Shown: piece by piece, positions 15,165 through 29,500 of the stretch
How the letters are laid out: each line of letters opens with the position of its first letter
Numbering within the stretch: the first letter of the stretch is position 1
NCBI GenBank assembly: GCA_016859345.1
Contig: CM029121.1
Span: 8,521,911 to 8,585,910, forward strand
Length of the DNA: 64,000 bases
Reading direction: 5' to 3'
Source of the DNA: Istiophorus platypterus
Lineage: Eukaryota; Chordata; Actinopteri; Istiophoriformes; Istiophoridae
Notes under the pieces: generated by a model
Databases searched by the model: none
What the model saw: the letters and a program-made list of their open reading frames with translations, nothing else
Told to the model about the DNA's origin: nothing
Program-made: the position numbers and the translations under genes

Positions 15165-15410
15165 AGTGCTTAACATGCTGATGTTTAGCAGATATATTGT
15201 TTACCATGTTTATTCTCTACATTTAGCATTTTCGCATGCTAACTTTAGCTGATCAGAACTAAAGACAAAGTAAACCTTGGGCTGATGGGAAAAATCAAGT
15301 CATCAGTCATCTATTAAAGAATTTAATAAATTGAAATTGAATGTGTGTACCAAATTTCATATTAGTCCATCCAATAGATGTTGAGATATTTTGTTGGATA
15401 AGTGGTCAAT
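15165..15410. repeat. Decayed interspersed repeat of percomorph type
   Basis: The order 'gcatgctaactttagc' then 'gtgtgtaccaaatttcat' then 'ccatccaatagatgttgaga' is that of a very common percomorph repeat, usually read as 'accaaatttcatggcaatccatccaatagttgttgagat'. The copy is diverged and its ends are not defined. Confidence 0.6.
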
Positions 15411-18400
15411 TAGTAGTCAAAGGGGAAACAAGTATACTATCACAAAAGCTTTTCAAGAGATTTTCTTTCACCAGTGACAGTTATAAATAATTAAAGAATA
15501 AAGAATTGCATAAACAAAAGGATAATGAATTAATTCTGTTGATGAATGATGTCCCATCTGCTGACCTGAAATGAATCCAACGACAACAGTTTGATGTTGA
15601 TTAGGTAAAGTAAATAACCTGAAAAACAGGTAGCTGTTTCTTTCCTTGGGCTACGATACCACAGAACTGTCGGTGCGGATAATCATGTATTCTCTGTGGG
15701 AAACATAAACCTAATGACATAAATAATAACACACCCCAGATGCACAGTTTCATTAGACATGTTTTGACAGCACCCACCAAACCCTGCTGGAAAAGTATGT
15801 TTTAATAATCACTTCAAGGAATCAAAAGACCACATCTGGTAGAGTTCTGTTGCAGCCCCACAGCATCTACTGCTAAACAAGCTAAATTAAGCAAAATCAT
15901 CTAATATATGGACTTTGCATGTCTCTGATTTGATTTGCTTGGATGCTCAGACAAGCTCTCTAATTAGAACTCATCCTCTACCACAAAGAGAAGGATTGCT
16001 GCTTTTACAATTGTGTCTGTTTATGTCATGCAAAAGACCAGTATTTCAGTTTAATTAATGATCTGTGGTGTAGCAGCCTCCCATAATGACTGTCTCAAAA
16101 TCATGCTACTCCCACCATATTCTCTCCCTGCAGAACAATTTTGATGACCTGATCTCTTTCTTCCACCATTCATCCCTCATTCATTTGACAACTGGATTTT
16201 AGTATTCTCCCACAGCCTTCTCCCACAGCTCCCCATACGCTCTTCAACCAGGATACACTGGGTGTGGGGTTACAGGAACAACTGGAGGCCATGGTGGCTT
16301 TTCCAGTACCGGCACCCCTGTCAACAGGATCTGTGAGGACTTACACTGCAGCAGGGTGCTGTGAATCTACCGATATTGGATCTTAGGGTATGGTCATGCT
16401 TCCTGCTTCAGACTTTCCAGGACACCTGTGTCTTTCCAGGACACATTGTGTCCTAATTGAATTTAAACGTCCTCTCAGGGACAATGTTGTCTTGAAGGGA
16501 AGATATTTTCTGTCTCTGTTTTGTACTTTTCTTCTCTCCATACTTGGAAAAGCCAGAGTACATATGGAGGAAGTTATGCCACCCCATAAAAATGAATAGA
16601 GATTAAACTGCTGTAAATTGCCATAACATAAACTCATCTTAAAAGCATTTTCCCCGTAGAAGATACTTTTAAGGCCAAATAAGAGGTCAAATATAACCAA
16701 AATTACCAGTTTATATAATTTCCAAACAGTTATTGTTTATCCAGAGCCCAAAGATTTTTCACTCATACTCTTTGGGTAAACCAGGCATTGTTTTAGGTGC
16801 TACTGAAGTAAACATTGTCTGTATACTGTAGATTAATTCCAAATAAACACAGACTACCTGGCTGCACTTTCATACTCATTCACAAAACCTCTGAAATATC
16901 TCCCAAATACTGTAGCAACTGAGATGACTCTGATAATCTCTGCATAGATTTCAGTGAGGGTACCCAACTTGGATAGCCTTCATCAGGACAGTTCAAGGGC
17001 ACAGAAAGCACATGTATGTAAATCGAGTGAATGCCCACTCACAAGACAACTTGAATGAAGCTTTCCTATAATGAGTTTGGTCTGTGTCTTGTTATGAAAA
17101 TGAGACCCGAAAGCACGAACATAACAAATTAATTCTTGGGCTGTCAGCAAGACAGCAAGTTTTGCCTCAGGTTTGTGTACATCGCAAAAATAATGTGGAA
17201 TAATACGAACAGGACAAATTTAAACTCAAATGCAATACACACATAAACATAGCAAGAAGGAACTTTCTCATAGACATTCCATTGACTTAATTTCTGCAAG
17301 CTTTCAAGATGCCGTTCCTGGAAATTAAGCCTGTAGACATGCTACGTTTGTGATTTCTACATGTGCTCTGCATGTGTTGGAGTTTTAAACTAGTGAAACT
17401 GGTAAACATGATTATAAGCCAAGAAAATATCAAAATGTAATAATGGTATTCATTGGACTTTCATGAAGTCCCTGACACTTTAATCTTCGCTATTTGATCT
17501 ATTCTACTTTCTGGTTAAAATTACATATTCTGTTAAGAAGATACATAATGGTGTAAATAGAATTTCTGAAGGCCGGGAGCCCTGCAACTTTTTTCTGTTT
17601 TCTCAGGGTTTGTGAAATAGCTAAGATCATAGCAATTGGGGTTTGTTTTTTTGTCTTCCATTCAATTTTCTATCTTCTTTAATGCCTTGATGCATTGCTT
17701 AAATCAATAACATCAGACCAGTCAGCCTCTCTGCAAGTTGCATTCTTAATCAGACAACCTGTTATTTTGTGGCTTTTATATGCTTTATTTCAGCGTAAAA
17801 TCAGTTGGATGAAATCTTATTTAAAAGCAATTTGCTGAAGTTTGAAGCTTGGACGACTCATTCTTGGCCAGAGAAAATATTCACAACATTTTTGTCAGCT
17901 AATATTCTGAGAACTAGCAAAGATTAAAATGTCTAGTTTTTTCCAGACTGAAACAACACTAGAATTTGAATGGTTTTCTTTGACTTAGACAAGAATGTCT
18001 GGAACTAATTAAAAAAAAAAAGTGTCTAAAAATAAAAGGGGTTATGTTTATTAAGTATGATCGAAACTTACATGGGCTTTGCAGTTTAGGACAAAGACTA
18101 AGTACTGTCTAACTATCTAAAGTTAAATTTGGGTTGTAATTGTTGGGATTGTAATTACACACAAAGTGAACACATCCTTTTTTTTTTTTTTTGCTTGCTG
18201 TACTAAATTAAGGTTCAGTAATCACTTTTGTAAAGGCAGATTCTTTGGTACAAATGAGAACAAAGCACAACCGCACCAATGGATTTGAAAACAAAGTTGA
18301 GGAACCTGTTGTCACTTGTAACAACGGACTAATTGAAGTGAATTAACCCCCATTTTTGGGTGGTGTTTTCCATGATACAGGGTGGGTGAGTTATCTGGAT

Positions 18401-18984
18401 ATCTTTGCTGAGTAAAACCTGTTTGAACATAAGTCCTCCAGATTTCAAGTGGAAATACGAATTAGTTAGTGAACCAGGCTAACACTATTTGGTTGGATAT
18501 TTCCCTCATTATAAATGGAATGAATACTAGAAATCCTGACAAATAACTATCTCTATTTGATATATCTCCTTGTATCCCCTTGAAACCAACTTACACATAA
18601 TTAAGTCCACTAGCTAAGACATTCTTTCAATGGTGCAACCCAATTTAATCATTTATCCATATAAAAATAGCTAGTTTTATGAACTTAGAAAGGACTTTAC
18701 CCACAAAATTAGAAATTTATATATGAATAGTTCATGAAACCTAGTCCAGACTGACAAAGACAGAGGTTGCCCCTTTTAAATAATTTTACCAGTTATTCAA
18801 AACAACTGCATTAACTATGACATTATGTGTTTTACCTTTTAATGCATGCTGAACTCCTGAAGCAGAAAAAAAATAGAAATACAAATCAGCGTCCCTCACT
18901 TGGCAGGATCTTGTTTTTTTTATTTCAACCCACTGTAGCAGATGCTGTGTTCAATCAGTCGTATAAAATTTTCGTTAATAATAA
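15411..18984. other. Non-coding stretch, no gene seen
   Basis: AT-rich sequence with no supportable exon. It contains a short imperfect direct repeat ('tttccaggacac' twice, about 18 bp apart near 16,408-16,445) and a T15 run at 18,178-18,192. Confidence 0.6.
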
Positions 18985-19868
18985 AAATCTGTTAGGAGTC
19001 AGGATGCTCTGTGTCTGACGAACAGATCAGAGCTCAGATGAACTTGTGCAGAAAGAAAGCAATGACTCATAATCAGTAGCCCCCTCACTCATTAGCTGTG
19101 TGTGCAATACATCACAAGTAGAACTGTGTATATACTTAATCTAGCTCAAATAGTGCAATTTCCTCTGTTTAAGAGAATTTGATTTCACACTAAACCATTG
19201 CAAAGTAAGAGCCTTCAGGGGTTTACACTGTTTTTGTGTGTTTCTTTTCTTTTGCATTTTTCTATACAGCTCTTCCTTGAGTGGATGTGTAAACAACTAG
19301 CTTTTCCTTTAAAGCGTGGCTGAGGGCACAGAAAACCTTCCAAACACTCAAGGTAGACTGTTTTTGATGATGCATCCAGAGAAGTTTCCATATGTTTTGT
19401 GAACAGCAGAATGAAAAAGTGAAAAAACAAATACTAGAATGCAGTATTCATTAAAATATATTTAACAAGCAAAGCAAACAGGCAGACCTTACTCACCTTC
19501 TCCCTCCTCATCTATTTGTGTGACAGTTCAGAGCTTTTCTAAAGCCAAGTTTTATTTTAAAACACACCCAGATGTAACACATAGAAGCCACTTTAATCAT
19601 TTATACCCTTGTCTACAAGTAATGGTCGTCTTATCATAAACCGTGGGCATAAAACATAAAGAAACTATTCACATGTGATCCAGTGGATTTTTGCTTTGAG
19701 TTTTGAACACATGTCAGATTACAGAAATGTAAAAGAACCCCTATTCACCCCCTTTTCTTTTGATTATGATGCATTCTCTCATCGTTGCTTAGCAGGACAT
19801 TTAAAAAAGTTATTTTTTAAAAAGATGCAACTCTTTTACATCTTCACATTCTGCAGTCAGAACATAAT
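18985..19868. repeat. Tandem duplication, copy 1 (884 bp)
   Basis: First unit of a direct tandem duplication with a period of exactly 884 bp. Every landmark checked recurs 884 bp downstream, including an AP-1-like TGACTCA at 19,063-19,069. Substitutions found by eye are A at 19,794 (G in copy 2) and C at 19,831 (T in copy 2). The left flank, the inner junction and the right flank all carry 'aaatct', consistent with microhomology at the breakpoints. A minus-strand open frame of 71 codons is repeated too, but has no recognisable domain. Confidence 0.95.
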
Positions 19869-20752
19869 AAATCTGTTAGGAGTCAGGATGCTCTGTGTCT
19901 GACGAACAGATCAGAGCTCAGATGAACTTGTGCAGAAAGAAAGCAATGACTCATAATCAGTAGCCCCCTCACTCATTAGCTGTGTGTGCAATACATCACA
20001 AGTAGAACTGTGTATATACTTAATCTAGCTCAAATAGTGCAATTTCCTCTGTTTAAGAGAATTTGATTTCACACTAAACCATTGCAAAGTAAGAGCCTTC
20101 AGGGGTTTACACTGTTTTTGTGTGTTTCTTTTCTTTTGCATTTTTCTATACAGCTCTTCCTTGAGTGGATGTGTAAACAACTAGCTTTTCCTTTAAAGCG
20201 TGGCTGAGGGCACAGAAAACCTTCCAAACACTCAAGGTAGACTGTTTTTGATGATGCATCCAGAGAAGTTTCCATATGTTTTGTGAACAGCAGAATGAAA
20301 AAGTGAAAAAACAAATACTAGAATGCAGTATTCATTAAAATATATTTAACAAGCAAAGCAAACAGGCAGACCTTACTCACCTTCTCCCTCCTCATCTATT
20401 TGTGTGACAGTTCAGAGCTTTTCTAAAGCCAAGTTTTATTTTAAAACACACCCAGATGTAACACATAGAAGCCACTTTAATCATTTATACCCTTGTCTAC
20501 AAGTAATGGTCGTCTTATCATAAACCGTGGGCATAAAACATAAAGAAACTATTCACATGTGATCCAGTGGATTTTTGCTTTGAGTTTTGAACACATGTCA
20601 GATTACAGAAATGTAAAAGAACCCCTATTCACCCCCTTTTCTTTTGATTATGATGCATTCTCTCATCGTTGCTTAGCGGGACATTTAAAAAAGTTATTTT
20701 TTAAAAAGATGCAATTCTTTTACATCTTCACATTCTGCAGTCAGAACATAAT
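19869..20752. repeat. Tandem duplication, copy 2 (884 bp)
   Basis: Second unit, directly abutting the first and almost identical to it. The AP-1-like TGACTCA recurs at 19,947-19,953. The copy ends within 'aataaatct', after which unique sequence resumes. Near-identity means a very recent event, gene conversion, or an assembly artefact from two haplotypes placed in series. Confidence 0.95.
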
Positions 20753-20757
20753 AAATC

Positions 20758-23342
20758 TACCATTAAAATAAAAAAAACAATTATAATTAAGCTTTAAATA
20801 ATAAGATGAACCTTTCATCATGGAAATGTGTCTTTTCTCTGATCTGACTAGTGGTTTCCTGAACACTGCAACCAGAGCATTTCTCAAAGTTAATACTGTA
20901 CACTCAAAGGTTTATCATCAAAATGCCTAAAGTGGTGGCCATATTGTGTCACTGTGACAATGACAAATCATCAGGACGTGGTAAGAAAAAATATATTTAT
21001 TCAAGCTTTTTATTTCTACATTCTGAAGAACAAAAAAACCCCAATAAAGCTCTTAAACATATTCAAATCAAATTGACATTTCTGTGTTGATCAGATACTG
21101 TCGCAATTCAGTATATTCCCTCTCTGCTAGTCAATTTATATAACATTTAAATTTTTCTAATGAAGATTCTCTTTCTAATCTTCATGTCTGGAGCATGGAT
21201 CATTAGACTTCTGACATGTTTACAGTCTGTCATAACAAAGCACATTCAGACTTAAAATGATCTAATCAGATGGTAATGACAGCTTCCAGTTAGACAACAA
21301 CTACTTGAGGATTCCAGGAAAAGCTACATTGTCTGAGTGTTACCATATGAAACTCACTGGCTTAGAAGTGACTGAGGTTTTACATATAGACCATAAGCTT
21401 GAAAGCCCCAAAACCTTTTTAAAGTAATCAACACATGCGTGATAGCTGCAACACAATATAGTAAGAAATTATTTAAAAAACATTTTAAGAGCAACTTCCA
21501 GAAATTTGAGATAATTCATCTATTAGAGCACTGAGTCTTTTGTTGCTAGAAGACATATTAGACTAATTAGCATGGTCATGACGTCATTGCATTTTAATTG
21601 AATTCTGCTTAGTGTTGGAGTCTTAATCTGTTAACATGATGTGCATGGTTAACGTGTATCATGTATAGTAATTCGTTATATAACTAAATTACCATAAACA
21701 TACGCTAAAGACAATGGCTGTGATTTTGGCTTGATTTACTTGCAATACGATCACTGAGAGAGAATGTTAGAAGCTGATTGACGTCTATGTCAGCTGCCGA
21801 GTTTTTTTTTGAATGAGACGCATAGAAAGTTGTGTATGAGGAGGGAAAGCCTGAACTGTTCTGCAATCATAGGCAATACTGGCAACTCTCTTCTATGGAA
21901 AATAGCTAAAGTCTGTCCAAAAATTTGTTGGATTTGCTGCTAGGTCCCTTTTTTGAAACATATTCAAAAAACAGTGAGAAAGTCTGTGAATCTAGTGAAA
22001 GGGACGCCTGATTGCCAACACTGCCTGTAAATGCCCCCTGATTACATAATGAAAAATGTTTGCACAAATGTATTTTTGAAAGAGCAGTGGCCATTGGGGA
22101 ATCTCCAACACTTAGCTGCCTGACCGATGGCGTGACGTCATCTCCCAGTCAGTCAGTCAGCGACAGATTTTCACGTGTATTGGCCAAGCTGTTGTGTTCG
22201 AGCCAAAACTCAATATCAGAGTGTAATTTTGAGATAGTGTCCCTGTAGGCATATTTGTCCACAGAACAGAAGTGTTCTTCCCATTCAATCAGGGTCTAGA
22301 TTTCCAATTTACTTTACATTTTGAGCATGTAAAACAAAAAAACGTGATAATTCTTCGGCCAGTAAAAGTCTGTAAAATACTTTACATACTTTCCCCCGTA
22401 CTATGATACCCATGATGATGGATGTTTTCAGTCCTGCAACACCTCAGGATATGCCTATGAGATAATCAGTCTGCAGCAGCAGAAATTTGTACTTTTATTT
22501 ATTGTGATGTCATATCAAATTGAGTACTGGCAGTCTTGACAATGCAGTATCTTCAGGGGGATATATATTGTATTGCATTTTACATGTTATTGCTCTTTGA
22601 GGACAGTTCACAACTTATTAGGCCTTAAAAAAAGAGCTATCAGGGACATCTCAGGCTTGTGAAACAAAAGGGAGCCTGGAACAAATTACTCAACACTAAT
22701 TTGCGGTCAGCTGAATAGGAGGAGCGCTTCAACAATTATGCAAGCATTACAGAATGTATTTTTGTTGTTAGTGTTGTATGATATTGGTGTTACAAATCTT
22801 ACTCCCCATCCAGCTGACCTCTCCCCATCTGAACAGAAATAGGGATTGCATGCAGAATGCAGCCGGGCCTTTTCATCCAGGTACAGTTCAGGAGAATTTA
22901 TTGACCATGTGGTGTGCAGATTCATACAATACTTCATCATATGTTGGATAAGAAGAGATTTGATTCATGGTTTCTTGCTCAGCGTGATGGCTCTTATCTT
23001 TTTTCTGACAGCAGTCTTTGCTTTTCAAAACCAAAACAATAAAAACTGGAAACATATGGTGAGATGGAAGAAAATGTAAATGACCTGCTGTGCTCTCTGC
23101 CTTCAGCCACAAAAGAACATTTGTTTGCAAATGCCTTCTTCAATTATTAATTTAATCTGTGTTTTCATTGTATGAATGAGGAGAATGAAGTACTCATCAG
23201 CTAAAGACAGATGGCATAAAGTGATTGATGAAGGAACTGGTTAAAAAGGGTACAGGTAGATTTAATTATTGATCTCTTTTGACCGATTGGACTGCACTTA
23301 TCTGGTGGTTTTCTAGCACTTAACAGTACTTCTTTTTTTTTT
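20758..23342. other. Non-coding stretch, no gene seen
   Basis: No supportable exon. A small (CAGT)n run lies near 22,148-22,160, next to a CpG-containing patch with a TGACGTCA, the palindromic CRE core (about 22,133-22,140). Its regulatory meaning is unknown. Confidence 0.55.
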
Positions 23343-23540
23343 TACCCGGTACATACAGCACTTTCTATACATACACACATTCACACACCCCTACACTAAC
23401 CCTCCAGTGATACATCGGGGCAATTTGGGATTCAGTATCCTGCCCAAGGACACTTTGACGAGCAGACTGGTGGAGCCGGGGAGCGAATCACAAACCTTCC
23501 AGTTAGTGTACAACCTGCTCTACCTCCAGGACCACAAATG
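23343..23540 (-). mobile_element. Degenerate tRNA-derived SINE relic
   Basis: Read on the minus strand, the element opens with a tRNA-like head: an A-box-like segment 'gtagagcaggtt' (about 23,512-23,523), then about 30 bp further a B-box-like 'gtgattcgctccc' (about 23,478-23,491). The body 'gtccttgggcaggatactga' follows and is found in a SINE common in teleosts. The B box departs from GGTTCGANNCC, so the copy looks old and inactive. The family name was not checked. Confidence 0.7.
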
Positions 23541-26500
23541 CCCCAATTAGTTGTACCAATTCTGGAAAAAACATTTTTTAATTTGTGAGTGGCTGAGGCC
23601 CTCAGGTCAATGGAAGTAGGCATCTGTATACAGTACACTTAACGTAGAAATTTCACCATCACATATTTGAATGATTATCAGCTTTCATAAGTCAGTCATA
23701 CAGCATACACTATATTTATCTGCCAAAGCAGGAAACAAAAATCTATTTTCCAGTTCATTTACCATCATAGTCACTGTTGAAATGTTGATTAAAAATGATA
23801 AAATGGTGGTTAATTCCTGCAAAAAGGTAGAGAGGGAGATTAGTTTCATGACAAAAAATGAGGCTGATGACAAACAAATTGGCCCTAAAAGGGAGAAGAA
23901 AAGTGGAATTATTGTATCCCATGAGGACAGTAAATATAATAAACAATTAGTAGTTTTTGGATCTGCTCTGCAAAGATGTACCTCAAGGGAAGGATGATTG
24001 ATCATAATCAAGGCTGCACTGTGGAAAATTTGCATCTTGGCATGAAAAAAGGTTTCAGGAAACAAGACTGAGGAAATATCTGTTTCATATCTTGATATCC
24101 AGACACACTATACTTTTTTTTCCCATTGTCTGAAGGTGTTTATTGGGCCTCATGCTGACTGTTGAAGAAAAAAAAAGAGGTCAGTTAGACAATAATAATC
24201 ACATTATAAGATACAGTGAAATAGCCAAGAGTAGACTTGGGATGTGGAATAATGGTAACTTGCAACAAGTACAACAACTTCCCATTAAATCAAAAGACAT
24301 CTGCATATCTGGGCTTGTGAGGAGGGAATCATGGGGGATTCTTTGACTTCTCTGTGGCACTGCCAGCTTCCACTCACACACAGGATTTCTGCTGAATGGA
24401 GCCAAAACAGACTCCTGCACCAGTGTCAGATTATCATTCCTAGCAGTTTATTTCCTCACAGAGTTTGCACCTCTTTTGCCAAAACTAGAGCTTGCTTAAA
24501 GCCATTGCCCTGCACTAGCAACACTCAACAATGATTAATATGCTGAGAGGGGCCAGCGCAACTCTACCATTAACAAAACTTAAGGAGCAGAAACAGAAGT
24601 CAAGTACAGGTCATCCATCATGGATTAAAAATTATTTCATTTTAGGCAATTACTTGGAGCTGTATTTTGTGTATGTGCTCTGCACAACTGGACGCATTTC
24701 TCCCCTGAACAGAGACGTTACTAATTGTTTTTGTTCAATATCAGATGCATAGTAGGTTCAGAATATGTGATTTGATATTTTAGATCTGCATGAAAGCATG
24801 AGGAAAGGAATGTAGCAGGTTTGAGAGGGTGAAACCTTAGCATGGAAAATCATGAGCGTCAAATTAGCAACAGGTGATTTCTGTTATACAGTTATACATC
24901 AACTTAATTTATATAATGTAGTCTTGCGATTTCTGGACTCACTTGCCAGAGACAAGGACTGGCACACAAATCATTCAAAAATAAAAATCATTCATATTGC
25001 AAACTGACGATGTCAGATGAATTTATTAAATTGGGTTGTTAATAATAACTGGTGTTGTCAGCCCTTTCTTTGAGTCCAGAAATCATTTTACGAATTAAGA
25101 AATCAAATTGAATCATAGGCACATTGTCTGCACATATCTAACTACATCATAAAATATATCTATGATAAACAATTTTATAAGACCAAATACTTAGGTTTTT
25201 TTCCTATTTGCTGCAGGCTTCATAGCATTCTTTTCACATTACACCCTTTAATGTAAGAGAAAACAATCTCTATACTTCCTCAATTAAAAAAGTCTTTGAA
25301 TGGCTCATTAATTGGACAGTGGTGCATTTAATGCATTTAGAAGCAGAAATGCATCTAATACTTTCAACTTTGTACATTCATACGGATGTCTACATGGTTA
25401 TCTATTCAAATAATCCATAACAAGTACCAGAATACTTCACACACAGTCTATTCATAGGAACATCTGCAAGAACTTCAGGATGTGGGCTAGAGAAAAGTAC
25501 TATACTATAGTTAGATTTATTTCAGGGCAGACTCGAACTGCAGCTAAGTGGCTTGGGTTTCAGATACGGAGTTGTGACAGCTCCCATTTCACTTCACACT
25601 CTGACAGACGTAAAACAAATCAAACAATCAGCTTTTGTAGGGCTGAAAATTTGATGTATCATGTTGTGCAAAAACTATTTTGTTCACAATATATTCCATT
25701 TTGCTTTGGTTATAATAGGCTGGGGTAGTCCAGACCCCTGAGGTGGAAAGGTCAAACCATATAAGTGCTATATTTTGAAAATTGCTTTTACTGAAGTAAA
25801 CAAGCCACTCATGGAGCACCAAAACCTTGACTGCAGCAGTGCTTGGAAAAGTCTTTTTCATGGCAATAAATGTAGACAGTTTTATTCCAAGAATATTTTG
25901 TCCTTCCAACCACAAGCCTCTGAAGCCAACAGCAACTATTCAGCTCCTCCACAAAGCGTTCCTGATGTCAACCTAGCTATCTAGCTGGCTAGATGTAAAG
26001 GATAAGGATTTAAAGGATATATAGTTTTGTCTGTCTGCATTCGGTGGACAGACTGGTCCAGGAAGTGTTAGTTTGGCACCGAAAGATGAAAAATAATACT
26101 CCAGTAACTGAAATATTATCTCAGTAACACATTGTGCTTTCTTAGGTAGCTGGCTGTTGTCAGCCACTGACAAGCCAACCTGAATTTGTAAATGTGGGTA
26201 TCCATAGCTTCATTGTGTAAATAGAGAGTCAAGCTAATGTAGGCTGGATTGCAGGCTGATTGTTACGAAAATGTCTCAAACAGTCTTGATTTCTGTTTCT
26301 ACACATCTTAAACACGGAATATGTGATATGGAGATGTTTAATGGCACCTTGACTGAGCCGTGCTGACCAACAAAAGTAAAGTAAAGTTATGTAGGTTTTG
26401 TAGGTAGGTATAAGTAAGTAAAGGGATAAATGTCACCCTCGCTTGACTAATTGCTTACTACTTTTAAAATAGGTAATATGAAAAATTGATTACATGAGTA

Positions 26501-29500
26501 ACTTGCCGGACCCTGGAGTTGACAAGTAGGAAACTAACAATTAGATTCCCATAACTTTATTGTGGCTTATTTTTCAATTAATGATTCTGAAACACATCCA
26601 TCCTCTGATCCCAATCCAAGCCAAGTCAGTGACCCACTTTAGTCAGAGTAGAGGTATACGCCACCTTCTGCCAACCCTAAAGCTGTGTGGTAACATTTTG
26701 TAGAGATTCAACAGGACAGGAACAAGACCTGTTCAGGGATCCGATAGCAACAAAAAAGTAAAATCATTAACCATGATGACTAGCAATGCTTTCTTATCTA
26801 TAAAATACTTCATATACCAATACAGCTTAGCTCATACAGAAAGCATCTTTGAGTTATGACTCACTGGTTGACTTTTACTGTTAACATACTATGTGAAAAG
26901 TTACTATATCCAATTGTTTTAAATTATCTTTCAGGTTGTCAGTTATACCAAAGGACACTATCCTAAATTGTGTCTTTCATGAATAACAGAGGGTTTCTGG
27001 TGTAAAACAGCTCTCTGAGAAAAATTTACTGACTGACTTCATGGGATGCCTTGATATGACAAATGATAGATATATGAGTTGGAAGATCTATCAAATCTTC
27101 TCATCTCTGAGAACTTTTCTCGTCAACTCTAAGGCCAAATCTACTATATTATTGTGTTATACTTGTTTAAATTCATGTCTGACAAACCAATGAAAATCAT
27201 CCTGCATCCAGAAATCTAAGTCTTCAGTTCTCCCACAGAATGGTTATAAAAACAACCTGCTGTACATCAGCTGCTGTGCTCAGCCCAGGGCAAGATTGTG
27301 AAAGCCTTTTTCTCTGGCCCTGCCCCTCAGTCTGACCCAACACGTGGCTGGTGCTGCTGTGGTATTTGCCTCCTGGTCTGAGCAGGCATTTACAAGCTAT
27401 GCCACCCAGTGAGAAAGGCATTGCCCATTCAGCACAGTGATTATCAGTGGGAGGTCCAGTCTCTCCGTCTCTGTCTCTCCCATTACATACCTAATCTGAC
27501 TCCATGGCTACAGATAAGTTCCTTCCTACATGATAAACTGTTTAAGATTTAATAATGGCATTGAGTCTAGTAGTCGTCAGATCAAGTGCAACCATAATAC
27601 ACAACCCATGCACCAATCATCCACGTTCAGAAGTCAGAGCTGTTCGACCCCCTGTGGACAGCTGAAAGTCCCTGGGGCTGCTGAGCTATGTATGTTTTGC
27701 TCTCTGGTTCAGACTCACACTATGTGAAAAAGATTGCGTTTTGGCAGAATTGCTGAAGGAGGGCCAGGATGGAAAGTTTCAGTTGGAGCCCGGCTGTGGA
27801 ATAGGAACTGGAGCTCTAAAGTGAAGGACCTGATCCCTTGAGGAAGATATGGTTCTCACCACACTCATAGTCTCAGCGCTTCAGGGTGATATTAAGTTGA
27901 GATCTTTGAAGCCAGTTAAATTCTGGCATTACACACAGGAGAAAGCAAATGTAATATTTTTGTGCTACTATTACATATGAAATAGCAGCAAACAGATTAT
28001 AAGAAAAGCACTTCCAGAAGCATATTATATGATTATGACATTATATAAGTGAGCACCAAGCTGAAAAATGTAGGTTTCTTTAGTATTCTTAAAAGTAGGA
28101 AAACATGCACTTCCACGACAGAAATTATTAACACAAGGGGCTATGTAGTATGTGAAGTGTCAGCATCAGTTTGTTGAATGATCAACATCTCCCCACAGCA
28201 AATAGATGACACTTCATCTTCATTTTGTTAAACCCCTGGTAAGGAATATTAGACTGAATAACTTGGATCAGTGAAAAACTCATTTTAGTGTTTGTAAACC
28301 ACAGTTTGCCTTGGACACAAGAAGAAGTATTTATTGTTCTTGAAAGGAGCATGATTGATAATGTTACATACACAAAAAAATTATATTCCTACAACAAACA
28401 CAAACCAGAGAGGAAAAACTTCCTCTACCCTAAAATTCAGAACTTGGAACTGTTTTACTTGTGATTTCACAGCTGATTTCTAAAACAAAATATATTTATT
28501 CTTTCTGGACTATCTACTGTTGACAACTACAAATAACAGTAAAAACACTGACTTTCAGAAAAGTACCCTAAAGGCAAAAGTAGAGTTTTTTATATCCTCA
28601 TTTAGTAAATTTAACGTAGAGAAATTGTTTTTTTTTTTATACTTCACTTCATGCAGCAAAAACAAACTGCAAACACAAGACTGACATATTATCAAATTTT
28701 AAGTGTCTATGAGCTGGCCTTTTAGCAGACAGCTGGCTATTTACACAACCATCAGTCATGACTCTGGCCAGCTAGCATCTATAAGTCCAAAATTCACTCT
28801 CATTTTTGGTCAACTTCTCTCACATATGAGTAGTTGTGGGATCCATTGCTAATATAAAAATATTAATTATAGCTTCCCTCATGTCAGATTTTTTTTCCAA
28901 AAAAGAGAGAATAAAATAGCCTCAAATGTTTGCTGATTGAAGTCAGCATTTTACAGATTATGGAACAATCCAGCCAATGTCCAATATAATTTATTTTATG
29001 TTATTATGTCCTGTAGAATCTTTTTATTTGCATTACTAATTCCTGTAAAACTCTTTTATGCTCCCTCAGCAACACCGAGGTGAGGCCTCTCAGCTCAGTT
29101 CATTCTGTCACTTGTATTGTGGGAGAACTATGAAAACTATTTATTTTGATTGCTAAGAAATGTTTTCACAAAAATGGGGGCAAACACAAAGCTTAAGAGA
29201 ACCCTTCGCTTTCATTTTTCTTTCCTGAAAACAGAAAAACTGCCGGTTTTTAACACTGTGCTAACATTGCATTTTCAGAAGAGGTTTGTCACATCTTGGG
29301 TATGTTGACCAAATAACGTGCTGTTTCACACAGACACATCTGACACACTGCTGACTATAGTGGAACTTCACAGCCATCTCAGACATGCAGTGCAGACTGC
29401 ATGCTTTACTGGCATGTACTTTACTTCATCTTTTGCACCTCTTAAAATGTTCCCTTTTAGCATATATTTTATCTTGCACCAATGGGACTTTGATACAGTC

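Noticed and set aside
19215..20314. 71-codon minus frame present twice and identical
   Set aside because: The identity follows from the tandem duplication, not from selection on a protein; the translation is not recognisable.
23671..24065. 108- and 126-codon frames on opposite strands
   Set aside because: They overlap each other, show no recognisable domain and lack exon signals; AT-rich chance frames are more likely.
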